NCBI GenBank assembly: GCA_947492105.1
Contig: CANLMN010000017.1
Coordinates: forward strand, 35,602-99,601
DNA length: 64,000 bases
Source: an uncultured Aquimarina sp.
GTDB lineage: Bacteria; Bacteroidota; Bacteroidia; Flavobacteriales; Flavobacteriaceae
Reading direction: 5' to 3'
A program made the position numbers and the translations under genes. Below are positions 37,906-45,179 of the stretch, in pieces; position 1 is the stretch's first letter; every line of letters begins with the position of its first letter. The notes under the pieces were generated by a model. It had not been told where the DNA came from and did no database searches. It saw nothing but the letters and a program-made list of their open reading frames with translations.

Positions 37906-38159
37906 TAAGAGTTTTCTCAAATATACTTAGATCGTAGTTTCTGAAGGTGGGGTGTTTCTTTTAGAATTTGTTAAGCCTGTGTAGTTGGATTTGTTACAAT
38001 AGTATTCTTCTTGATGTTTTTTCTAGTCTTTTTTTTAATAGTCTTACTACTTTGTGTTAGTTGTATTCTGAGCTGATTTTTTGATGCCTAAAAATAGTAT
38101 GTAGGATATAGGTAGTGGTGTTTTTGACCTAATGTCAAATCAAACTGGTGGTGTTGCAC
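37906..38159. other. AT-rich gap
   Basis: No coding frame with family resemblance and no clear structure between the HTH-PvuII gene and the next repeat. Confidence 0.4.
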
Positions 38160-38315
38160 GATTTGTTGCTTGAATTTACAGGAAAGAAAGATTAAGCTTT
38201 TTTTGTTTCAGTTTTAGCAGAAAAATTAAGCATAGCTTTAGTTGCGGTTTTTTTTATGCTGAAAATTGAGGCGAATAAAGAAAATTTCATCCCAGTAAAT
38301 TCAAAGGATGCATAG
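38160..38315. repeat. Interspersed palindromic repeat family 2, complete copy
   Basis: Contains TTGAATTTACAGGAAAG at the left and CCCAGTAAATTCAAAGGAT at the right, with the central AAGCATAGCTTTAGTTGCGG. It is the nearest intact relative of the copy that was split by the tRNA cassette. Confidence 0.75.
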
Positions 38316-38746
38316 TGTTATAGTATGCGATCTGCTTTGCTATACTATATGTCTTGTCTATTTGTGTCGTAGTTTGGATTGTATCGTGCAATTATGCCAA
38401 AGGTTTTTTATTCTATACGGAGCTGCTTTTTCGTTGGAATCAAAAAAGTCTAAAGCTTTTCTTGTTGGTGTGTAGGTGTCAATTGTTGTCTCTTCGACAT
38501 GGTGTAGCAGAAATCAGTAGTAGTTCGGTACTAGGGCAAATGGTTTGTTGTTTGTGCCGTAGGTTTTCTTTTATATATATAATTCAGTGCTATGTTTGGC
38601 TGCTCCTATAGTTTTTTTTTTTTTTTTTTGGTCGGCAAACGGAAAGAGAGGGGTGTGGTTGAATATGTTTGTTTCGGGGTAGAGGAAGTCTGTGTTGCTC
38701 AAATTTTGTTATGGCTCTTCAATTGTTCTAGTGAAAATTTCTTGTT
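38316..38746. other. AT-rich gap with a 17-base T run
   Basis: Two short + frames cross here (around 38354-38864), but they run through repeat sequence and a homopolymer of 17 T (38613-38629) and show no family features. No gene is supported. Confidence 0.45.
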
Positions 38747-38853
38747 ATACCATTTGTTGTTTGGATGTGCTAGAAAGAAAGATGAAGATGTTTTTGTTTC
38801 AGCTTCAGGAGAAACATCAAGCATAGTCTTAGGTGCGGTTTGTTTTTATGTTG
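38747..38853. repeat. Family 2 repeat, left part of a copy split by insertion
   Basis: Starts ATACCATTTGTTGTTTGGAT and stops after TTTTTATGTTG. The missing right part resumes at 40613 with GTTGAAGTTGAGG. Joined, and counting GTTG once, the two parts give 164 bp, the family length. Confidence 0.75.
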
Positions 38854-38930
38854 TAGCCAATTAAAAATACTACGCAAAAAGAATGCGTACATAGTTCGTA
38901 GACTTGCATAAGATTTAAAAGTCTAATTTA

Positions 38931-40319
38931 ATGAGTAAAATAAAAGATTTATATAAAACCTTAAAAGAAAGGAAACGACCTGAAGATATTGCCCAAATGG
39001 TTCTCGAACTAATTGGAGAAAATCTATCTGTGAAAGAAAAAAATCTTTTAGAAAAGGCTGCAAAAGGTTCTCTAAAAAAAGCTCTTTTTGGTTACACTTC
39101 AATGATGCAGGAATTTGCGACTGCAATCGGAGCTGAAAAGCAAATCAATAAGACAATAGAAATATTTAAACTAAATGGAAAGGATTCTATAGACTATAAT
39201 AATGTTAGTGAAATTGAAGGTTTTATTAAGGAAATTTCGCCACTAATATTTAAAGAAGTTGGTTCTAACAATTATTTGTCAGATAGACTAAATAAAGAAC
39301 AACGAAAGGAAAAGGAGTTAGAACTAAGCAAAAGAAATTATAATAAAAAGTGGAGACTCTTAAAACGGCTAGAAAAGAAATTATTTAAATACAGTCATGA
39401 AATTAAAAACAATGAATTTCAAAAAATTGGAAAACACGGATTAGCTCATAAAATAGAGTTTTCAGAATTCAGGAAAGATCTTAATTCTGCATGTTTCATT
39501 GCCTACTATAATTCAAGATGTAATTTAAGGAGTGTATTTACTAACACAAGCCAAGAAAGGGCTTTTGATGAAATTTCTCAAATGCTATTAAATCGCTGTA
39601 AAGGAATTTCCACAAGTTCTGTCCTAGGTTTTTTCAAAACTGAAACCAAGCTAGAACAAAATGACAAAACTAATTGGTGGGCAATTTCACATATTTATTC
39701 TAGTCAAGAAGTTTTAAGTAATCTTTCTGACAAACATAAAGGAGAGCTTTTAGGAAAATGGACAGGGATTTTACAAGAAATAGCTGACTTATTAGATGAA
39801 ATATGGTCAAAAAGCGACATAAATAGGCAGACAATGATTGTAAAAAGAGGAAATGATTCTACAACTTGGAACAATACAGCTGGAGCTTGGAATAAATCAA
39901 GAGATAATTGGATGAATATCGTTTATGCGCTTGGTATGGGCTATATTTTAGATGAAGTTTGTTTTGGTAAGGTTCTTAGATTAATGGCAGCTGATGTTGT
40001 CGCTTGGCATCATTTTACAGGAGGAAAACTTGACCCAAATACCGAAATTTGGAATAAAATTCCTTTACCTTGGGAAGTGTTTCAAGGAAAAGAGAATTGT
40101 AATAAAGAGTTAGTTGTAAAATATTGTAATCAAGCAGGAGTTAATCCTGAAAAATCAGGTTGGATTGCACCTAGAGTTCACGGAGTAGCAGAATTTAAAC
40201 CTACACCAGAACTTGTTCACGGAGTAACAATTTCCAATCCATATTTAGCAACTATTCTTAAAAGACATAAATATTTTTCGGGTAAAAATGCGAAACTATT
40301 ATTTACTGAAAGAAGTTAG
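38931..40319 (+). CDS. Unknown 462-residue protein of the tRNA cassette
   Basis: No family was recognised. The protein is soluble, without signal peptide or membrane spans. The first half (1-200) is Lys/Glu-rich and mostly helical, with a probable coiled coil at about 115-165 (LNKEQRKEKELELSKRNYNK). The second half is rich in Trp, His and Asn and looks enzymatic or RNA-binding: NWWAISHIYSS (about 244), TWNNTAGAWNKSRDNW (about 313), AADVVAWHHFTGGKLDPN (about 350), WIAPRVHGVAEFKPT near the end. Its TAG stop (40317-40319) meets or overlaps the first base(s) of the following tRNA gene. The arrangement implies co-transcription and a working link between protein and tRNAs, for example processing, cleavage, binding or sequestration. 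Confidence 0.85.
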   Translation: MSKIKDLYKTLKERKRPEDIAQMVLELIGENLSVKEKNLLEKAAKGSLKKALFGYTSMMQEFATAIGAEKQINKTIEIFKLNGKDSIDYNNVSEIEGFIKEISPLIFKEVGSNNYLSDRLNKEQRKEKELELSKRNYNKKWRLLKRLEKKLFKYSHEIKNNEFQKIGKHGLAHKIEFSEFRKDLNSACFIAYYNSRCNLRSVFTNTSQERAFDEISQMLLNRCKGISTSSVLGFFKTETKLEQNDKTNWWAISHIYSSQEVLSNLSDKHKGELLGKWTGILQEIADLLDEIWSKSDINRQTMIVKRGNDSTTWNNTAGAWNKSRDNWMNIVYALGMGYILDEVCFGKVLRLMAADVVAWHHFTGGKLDPNTEIWNKIPLPWEVFQGKENCNKELVVKYCNQAGVNPEKSGWIAPRVHGVAEFKPTPELVHGVTISNPYLATILKRHKYFSGKNAKLLFTERS

Positions 40320-40392
40320 ATAGGTTAGTTCAGTGGTAGAACGTTCGGCTCTTCATCCGAATGGACGCAGGTTCGAGCCCTGCACCTATCTA
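40318..40392 (+). tRNA. Unusual tRNA with 8-base anticodon loop (1)
   Basis: A full cloverleaf: acceptor GATAGGT/ACCTATC (plus an A-T pair outside it), D stem GTTC/GAAC with loop AGTGGTA, anticodon stem TTCGG/CCGAA, variable loop TGGAC, T stem GCAGG/CCTGC with loop TTCGAGC. The anticodon loop is CTCTTCAT, eight bases instead of seven. With U33 at 40350 the anticodon is CTT plus an extra C (possible quadruplet CUUC, codon GAAG). Aligned to tRNA-Glu by its 3' side it would be TTC. No CCA is encoded. The 5' end touches or overlaps the stop codon of the upstream gene. Confidence 0.8.
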
Positions 40393-40393
40393 A

Positions 40394-40468
40394 GTCTGAT
40401 ATAGCTCAGTGGTAGAGCGTCCGGCTCTTGGACCGGATGGACGTAGGTTCGAGCCCTACTATCAGACC
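40394..40468 (+). tRNA. Unusual tRNA with 8-base anticodon loop (2)
   Basis: A cloverleaf two bases after tRNA 1: acceptor TCTGATA/TATCAGA with an extra G-C pair outside, D stem GCTC/GAGC, anticodon stem TCCGG/CCGGA, variable loop TGGAC, T stem GTAGG/CCTAC with loop TTCGAGC. The anticodon loop is CTCTTGGA, again eight bases. U33 then CTT plus extra G gives the possible quadruplet CUUG (codon CAAG); the 3'-side alignment would give TTG. It differs from tRNA 1 by paired changes in every stem, which argues that the fold is maintained. Confidence 0.8.
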
Positions 40469-40612
40469 TAATGAATAATAAAAAATGGCTACAACAATCT
40501 GTATAGTTAATGACTATGTAGTCCTATATTTTAAGTTCAGTTCTTTTTTACAAAGTTCTGTAATAAATTGAAAGTTTAGGCTATTTAAAACGCCACTAGC
40601 CATACAGTAACC

Positions 40613-40673
40613 GTTGAAGTTGAGGTGAAAAAAAGAAAATTTTATCTCAATAAATTCAAAGGATAGATGGCAG
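40613..40673. repeat. Family 2 repeat, right part of the split copy
   Basis: Starts GTTGAAGTTGAGGTG and continues with AAATTTTATC-like and TAAATTCAAAGGATAGATGG sequence, completing the element begun at 38747. Confidence 0.7.
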
Positions 40674-41130
40674 TGTATGGTAGTTTGCTTCTTTCTGGTT
40701 AAGGGAAGGTGGTGTGGAAAATCATACAAAATGATGACTATTTTGATGTTGCGGATTTTTTTTTGAAGAAAAATTCCACTTTTTTTTATCTAATTCCTAA
40801 TTCTTTACTCTTTGTTTCGGCTTACCGTCAAATGACTTCAATATTCGAGTGTTTTATTATCAACTGATTAAGGGTGTTTGTGTATTCTTTTTTATTACAA
40901 AACGCGCACACATTAAATACGCTAGCCCTTGTCAATAGGGGGTTCGTGGTTCTTCGGGAAAATCTTGCAAGGTGGGTAATATTTTATGAAAATTTTAGAG
41001 AAAATGATTTCGTTACTAAAAATTATTTAATGTATGTTATTCTTTAATTATTGGCTATAATTATGATTATTACTTATAAAAAATCACAATTTATTGATGA
41101 ATTATCAGGATACTACAGGATAGTGTGATT
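40674..41130. other. Upstream region of the lipoprotein array
   Basis: No coding frame with support. It contains AATGATTTCGTTAC near 41005, also found upstream of the second paralog near 42522, so the promoter region was probably duplicated with the gene. Confidence 0.45.
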
Positions 41131-41150
41131 TATTTTTGTTTTTACCTTTG
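41131..41150 (+). promoter_or_regulatory. Candidate -7 boxes of lipoprotein paralog 1
   Basis: TATTTTTG (41131-41138) and TACCTTTG (41143-41150) both fit TAnnTTTG, 29-41 bases before the ATG. No well-spaced TTG was found. Confidence 0.35.
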
Positions 41151-41179
41151 AGAAAAGTTTTAACCTAAACACGAATCAG

Positions 41180-42076
41180 ATGAAAAAGATTAAATTAAAT
41201 TACAGGCTTACAGCAATTGCAACTTTGATAACTATGGGGGCTTTTTTTTCCTGTGAAACGGAAGAAAGAGTTTCTGAGATAGGATCTATAGTAGAAGAAC
41301 CTGTTTCTGTAGAGTTGGCGGCAAGAAATAGTAATGCAATCAATTGTATGCCAGGTGCGAGTAATTCTGAAAGGACCATTGGGGATATTGCTAATCCTGT
41401 GAATGATGGTAAGATCGATGACCGTAGTTGTTATTCGAATTATACAGAGTCTAGAGTGGGTTCAAGGACTTATGGTAATTATAATATAGCGGTTGGTTCT
41501 AATCATTTGGGGACAAGTCTTCAGCCAAGAATTGAGCGATCCTTTCCTAGGTCGAATAGTAAGGCTGGGAGTTTTGTGGAGTTCAAGGGGGTTTTTAGAA
41601 TTCTAGAAGTTGGGGATGCGCCAAGTGACAAAGATGATGGTACGTATATTGCTCAGGCTAAAGGGAAGCACACGGGAGGTGGTGGTCCAGCAGATCCTGC
41701 TATATGTTTGTTTCTTGCTAAGCCTGTTCATGGTACTGATGCTCAGGGTAGAAGGACGCAAGTGTCGTTTGATATTTATAGAGAGCAAATTAATTTCAGA
41801 GGCGGTTCAGGTCCAGATGGAAGAAGGTTTGTGCGTTTGACAAATGTTAAGAAAGGTGTGGCGACTTCTTTTGAGTTGAAGGTTGGTTTTAGAAATGTTA
41901 ATGGATCCAAAGTGCATTTTGCTAATGCGGTAATAGGTGGTACAAACTATTTTTGGAATATTCCTGGGCCGGATAGAGGTACGGAGTCGGGGATCCGTTA
42001 TGGTGCTTATCGTGTAAAAGGTGGTAAAGCTCGTATTCAGTGGGCGGATACTGATTTTACAAGGGTTAATAAGTAG
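41180..42076 (+). CDS. Jelly-roll-like surface lipoprotein, tandem paralog 1
   Basis: 298 residues. A lipoprotein signal ends FFSC (Cys25), followed by acidic residues (CETEE) reminiscent of Bacteroidota surface-export signals. The mature part has three further conserved Cys (NCMPGA, RSCYSN, AICLFL). It carries blocks shared by all four paralogs: QPRIERSFPR, GTYIAQAKGKH, PAICLFLAKP, SFDIYREQI, FELKVGFRN, SGIRYGAYRVKGGKA. The order RxER - QxK - xRYGAYR resembles the active-site strands of PL7-type polysaccharide lyases, but this is a weak pattern match; a lectin is equally possible. It is its own transcription unit. Confidence 0.75.
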   Translation: MKKIKLNYRLTAIATLITMGAFFSCETEERVSEIGSIVEEPVSVELAARNSNAINCMPGASNSERTIGDIANPVNDGKIDDRSCYSNYTESRVGSRTYGNYNIAVGSNHLGTSLQPRIERSFPRSNSKAGSFVEFKGVFRILEVGDAPSDKDDGTYIAQAKGKHTGGGGPADPAICLFLAKPVHGTDAQGRRTQVSFDIYREQINFRGGSGPDGRRFVRLTNVKKGVATSFELKVGFRNVNGSKVHFANAVIGGTNYFWNIPGPDRGTESGIRYGAYRVKGGKARIQWADTDFTRVNK

Positions 42077-42183
42077 GGTTTGTATTGTGGCTTTCGGTGA
42101 TGAATGACTTGAAAAGTCCATGTTTATAGACTTGAAGTAATATATTGATCTAGGTGTTCTGCTCTGGTTTTGCAGTGGAGATC

Positions 42184-42232
42184 AAAAAAAAGCAGTGACT
42201 AGTTCTAGTCGCTGCTTTTTTTTTTTTTTTTT
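42184..42232 (+). terminator. Terminator of paralog 1
   Basis: Stem AGCAGTGACTA / TAGTCGCTGCT (one wobble) extended by A8/T8 and followed by 17 T in total. Confidence 0.9.
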
Positions 42233-42556
42233 GAAAAATGCTCGAATGGTAGAAAATATGGGGGTTTGGGGTTGGTTTTTGGATGTTGTAGGTGGGGTTT
42301 TTGAAGGGGGTTTTGAATTATTTTTAATGTAAGGTGAAATTTTAGATACTTCACTTCGACTGAGTTGCAGATAATTTTCGTGTTTGAATGCAGTGATGTG
42401 AGGAGAGTGTGATGGGGTGTTTCTAAATCCTTATGGTGTCTAAAAAAAGCGCAAGTATACTATTGTGTTAGCTGGTTAAAATTTTTGATCAAATCAATAT
42501 TTTTTTTGATTATTTGGAATAATGATTTCGTTACGTTTCATTTCATTTTTGAATTG

Positions 42557-42589
42557 ATTATTAATTTTTTTGCCAAAAAAATTAATAAT
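42557..42589. repeat. Perfect 15-bp inverted repeat before paralog 2
   Basis: ATTATTAATTTTTTT and its complement around a GCC loop. It lies 39 bases before the TATATTTG box, so it may be an operator or a leftover terminator. The rest of 42233-42660 shows nothing else. Confidence 0.5.
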
Positions 42590-42627
42590 TATCATTATTG
42601 AGCTATGTAATTACGATTATTATCATA

Positions 42628-42635
42628 TATATTTG
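42628..42635 (+). promoter_or_regulatory. -7 box of paralog 2
   Basis: TATATTTG, 25 bases before the ATG. No well-spaced TTG element was found. Confidence 0.35.
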
Positions 42636-42660
42636 TAAAAAAAACCTAAACAAAAATTAA

Positions 42661-43557
42661 ATGAAAAAGATTACATTAAATTACAAGCTTACGGCAATTG
42701 CAACTTTGATAACTTTGGGAGCTTTTTATTCTTGTGAAAGAGAAGATGGAGTTTCTGATAGTGAAATGGTGGTAGAAGAGTCGATCTCTGTGGGATTGGC
42801 TTCAAAGAATAGTGGTTCGAGCAACTGTACACCAGGTGCGAGTAATTCTTCTCGTACTATTGGTGATATGGCTAATCCTGTTAATGATGGCAAGATTGAT
42901 GATCGTAGTTGCTTTTCTAATTATTCAGAAACAAGAGTGGGTTCAAGAACCTATGGGAATTATAATATAGCAGTAGGATCTAATCATTTAGGGACTAGAT
43001 TACAGCCCAGAATTGAGCGCTCTTTTCCTAGATCTAATGAGAAGGTTGGGAGTTATGTGGAGTTCAAAGGAGTTTTTAGAATTCTGGAAGTTGGGGATAC
43101 GCCAAATGATAGAGATGATGGTACGTATATCGCCCAAGCTAAAGGGAAGCACACTGGAGGTGGTGGATCACCAGATCCAGCAATATGTTTGTTTCTTGCA
43201 AAACCAGTCTATGGAATAGATGGTCAGGGAAGAAGGACACAGGTGTCGTTTGATATTTATAGAGAGCAAATTAATTTCAGAGGAGGTTCGGGAGCATCAG
43301 GAAGAACATTGGTTTTTTTGACAAATGTTGGAAAGGGTAGAGCGATCTCTTTTGAGTTGAAGGTTGGCTTTAGAAATGTGAATGGATCCAAAGTTCACTA
43401 TGCAAATGCCGTAATTGGAGGAAGGAACTATTTTTGGAATATTCCGGAAGCAAATAGAGGTACACAGTCAGGTATTAGATATGGAGCATATCGTGTAAAA
43501 GGTGGTAAAGCTCGAATCCAATGGGCGAATACAAACTTTAGAAGAATCAATAAATAA
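42661..43557 (+). CDS. Jelly-roll-like surface lipoprotein, tandem paralog 2
   Basis: 298 residues, the closest relative of paralog 1 (nearly colinear; same length). The signal ends FYSC (Cys25) followed by ERED. All shared blocks are present (QPRIERSFPR, YIAQAKGKH, PAICLFLAKP, GIRYGAYRVKGGKA). Differences cluster in the first 40 mature residues and around residues 215-235 (GASGRTLVFLTNVGKGRAI), suggesting variable surface loops. It has its own promoter box and terminator. Confidence 0.75.
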   Translation: MKKITLNYKLTAIATLITLGAFYSCEREDGVSDSEMVVEESISVGLASKNSGSSNCTPGASNSSRTIGDMANPVNDGKIDDRSCFSNYSETRVGSRTYGNYNIAVGSNHLGTRLQPRIERSFPRSNEKVGSYVEFKGVFRILEVGDTPNDRDDGTYIAQAKGKHTGGGGSPDPAICLFLAKPVYGIDGQGRRTQVSFDIYREQINFRGGSGASGRTLVFLTNVGKGRAISFELKVGFRNVNGSKVHYANAVIGGRNYFWNIPEANRGTQSGIRYGAYRVKGGKARIQWANTNFRRINK

Positions 43558-43654
43558 GATTGAGGTTGGTCTTGGTGATTGTATTATCAATACCAAAAAA
43601 ATATTGATCTCAAAATAAGGGATGTTTTGAACTCAGGTCAATAGATTTAGTAAG

Positions 43655-43689
43655 AAAACAGCAGCTAGTTTTAGCTGCTGTTTTTTTTA
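43655..43689 (+). terminator. Terminator of paralog 2
   Basis: Perfect 13-bp stem AAAACAGCAGCTA / TAGCTGCTGTTTT with a GTTT loop and a T-run. Confidence 0.9.
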
Positions 43690-43853
43690 TTTTTTATTGT
43701 TTAGGCCAGAATGTGTGTTTCATGGTGTAGAAGTTTTTGTTTTTTTATTCTGGTGGCTGTTTGTAGAGGGCTATTTTTGAGGTTTTTAATTGATAATTAG
43801 GCGTATTAGTTGCTTTTTTTTGGTGTCGACAAGAAATAATGAAGGTTTTTTTA

Positions 43854-43881
43854 TTGATTTAATGTGGTTTTTATATATTTG
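43854..43881 (+). promoter_or_regulatory. Promoter of paralog 3
   Basis: TTG (43854-43856), 17 bases, TATATTTG (43874-43881). It lies 40 bases before ATG 43922 and argues against the longer frame that starts at 43790. Confidence 0.6.
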
Positions 43882-43921
43882 CGGCTTCAATTATTTAAAA
43901 ACCAACTTAAAACAAACTAAA

Positions 43922-44824
43922 ATGTCAAAATTTAATTACCGACACTTGTCGGTAGCTGCCGTTATGGCACTCGGTACTTTGGTGTCTTGTCAAATAGAAG
44001 ATGCATCACTAGAAGATAACATTAATTCAGAAAATGCTATCGAAAGTGATTTAGCTTCTAAACGTCAAGGTAGAGGAAAGAACTGTAAACGAGGAGCTAG
44101 TAATTCTAGTAGGAGTGGTGGTGATATGCGTAGACCTATCAATCATGGGAGAATGGATGATAGGACTTGTTATGCAAATTATACAGAGTCTAAAGTAGGT
44201 GGCAAAACATTTGGGGATTACCGAATCGCTGTTGGATCTAATCATATGGGTTCAAAATTGCAACCCAGAATGGAACGTACATTCTCTAGAGCTAATAGTA
44301 ATAATGGGAGTTATGTAGAGTTCAAAGGAACTTTTAGAATTCTTGAGGTAGGTGATGCTTCAGGTACCAAAAGTGATGGTACTTATATAGCGCAGGTCAA
44401 AGGAAAGCATACCAAAGGCGGTGGCCCCAAAGATCCAGCTATTTGCTTGTTTTTGGCAAAACCTGTTTATGGCAAGGATAAGAAAGGAAAGCGTACTCAA
44501 GTCTCGTTTAATATCTACAGAGAACAAATCAAAACTAGAGGTGGATCTGGCTCATCAGGAAGAAAAATAGTTTTCTTGAAAAATGTAAAAAAAGGTGTAG
44601 AAACTTCTTTTGAGGTCAAAGCTGGATTCAAGCTAGAAAAAGGAAAGAAAGTGCATTATGCAAATACAAAAATTGGAGGAACAAACTTTTCTTGGAATAT
44701 TCCGCAACCAGAAAGAGGAAGAGAATCTGGTATTCGATACGGTGCGTATAGGGTAAAAGGAGGCAAAGCTCATATCCAATGGGGTGATACTCGATTCAAT
44801 TTGGTGAATAAGAGTAGAAGGTAG
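43922..44824 (+). CDS. Jelly-roll-like surface lipoprotein, tandem paralog 3
   Basis: 300 residues from ATG 43922 (MSKFNYRHLSVAAVMALG); the longer in-frame start at 43790 would include the promoter and an untypical leader. The signal ends LVSC (Cys23), followed by QIED. It is the most divergent of the four and the most basic, with many Lys/Arg (KRQGRGKNCKRGASN, KGGGPKDP, KDKKGKRTQ), yet keeps all three mature Cys and the core blocks (QPRMERTFSR, YIAQVKGKH, GIRYGAYRVKGGKA). The charge shift suggests a different ligand. Confidence 0.75.
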   Translation: MSKFNYRHLSVAAVMALGTLVSCQIEDASLEDNINSENAIESDLASKRQGRGKNCKRGASNSSRSGGDMRRPINHGRMDDRTCYANYTESKVGGKTFGDYRIAVGSNHMGSKLQPRMERTFSRANSNNGSYVEFKGTFRILEVGDASGTKSDGTYIAQVKGKHTKGGGPKDPAICLFLAKPVYGKDKKGKRTQVSFNIYREQIKTRGGSGSSGRKIVFLKNVKKGVETSFEVKAGFKLEKGKKVHYANTKIGGTNFSWNIPQPERGRESGIRYGAYRVKGGKAHIQWGDTRFNLVNKSRR

Positions 44825-44880
44825 TAATGCCCAAGTTTTTACCTTACCTAGGTAAAGGACAATAAAAATTTAAATAAACC

Positions 44881-44911
44881 AAAGAGGCCGTCGGAAACGA
44901 TGGTCTCTTTT
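44881..44911 (+). terminator. Terminator of paralog 3
   Basis: Stem AAAGAGGCCGTCG / CGATGGTCTCTTT with wobble pairs and a GAAA tetraloop. Confidence 0.75.
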
Positions 44912-45133
44912 GATAAAAAGTGCTTTTAATAATCTATACCCCATATTTTTTTAAGCTGAAGAATTCGATGATGCGTAAAAAAAGGTAAAAATATTAGCCT
45001 TAACATTTTTTTTACGAAAAGCATTGTAGTTAATAATGGCTTTAGAGGTTTCGAATTGTAGCTTAATTAGGGTTATTGTTGAGTTTTTGGTAGAAAAAAC
45101 GCTAAAAAATAGTATTCATGCATAGTATTTCAG

Positions 45134-45141
45134 TATATTTG
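45134..45141 (+). promoter_or_regulatory. -7 box of paralog 4
   Basis: TATATTTG, 38 bases before the ATG. The preceding 220 bases hold nothing else recognisable. Confidence 0.35.
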
Positions 45142-45179
45142 TGTACTTATTTTAAAAACCCTCATAAACTGATTTAAAA

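Larger units (their letters stand above)
38854..40612 (+). mobile_element. Inserted cassette carrying an unknown protein and two unusual tRNAs
   Basis: A 1,759-bp block interrupts a family 2 repeat and is flanked by GTTG on both sides (38850-38853 and 40613-40616), a probable 4-base target duplication. It carries the 462-residue gene and two tRNA genes, with short 5' hairpins at 38871-38889 and 38900-38924 before the ATG. No transposase or integrase is inside and no terminal inverted repeats were seen (left end TAGCCAATTA, right end ACAGTAACC). How it moves is unknown. Confidence 0.65.

Noticed and set aside
38354-38864. Two overlapping + frames of 85 and 90 codons
   Set aside because: They run through repeat sequence and a 17-T run and show no protein-like character.
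40318-40468. Eight-base-pair acceptor stems suggesting selenocysteine-type tRNAs
   Set aside because: With normal spacing (T8, A9, four-pair D stem) the acceptor is seven pairs and the eighth is a position -1 to 73 pairing. The variable arms are short, and no selenocysteine genes are seen.
40514-40729. A 71-codon - frame after the tRNAs
   Set aside because: It crosses the cassette boundary and repeat remnant and has no protein-like features.
43790-43921. Longer N-terminus for lipoprotein paralog 3
   Set aside because: It would include the TTG-N17-TATATTTG promoter and hide the lipoprotein signal peptide; ATG 43922 matches the paralogs.
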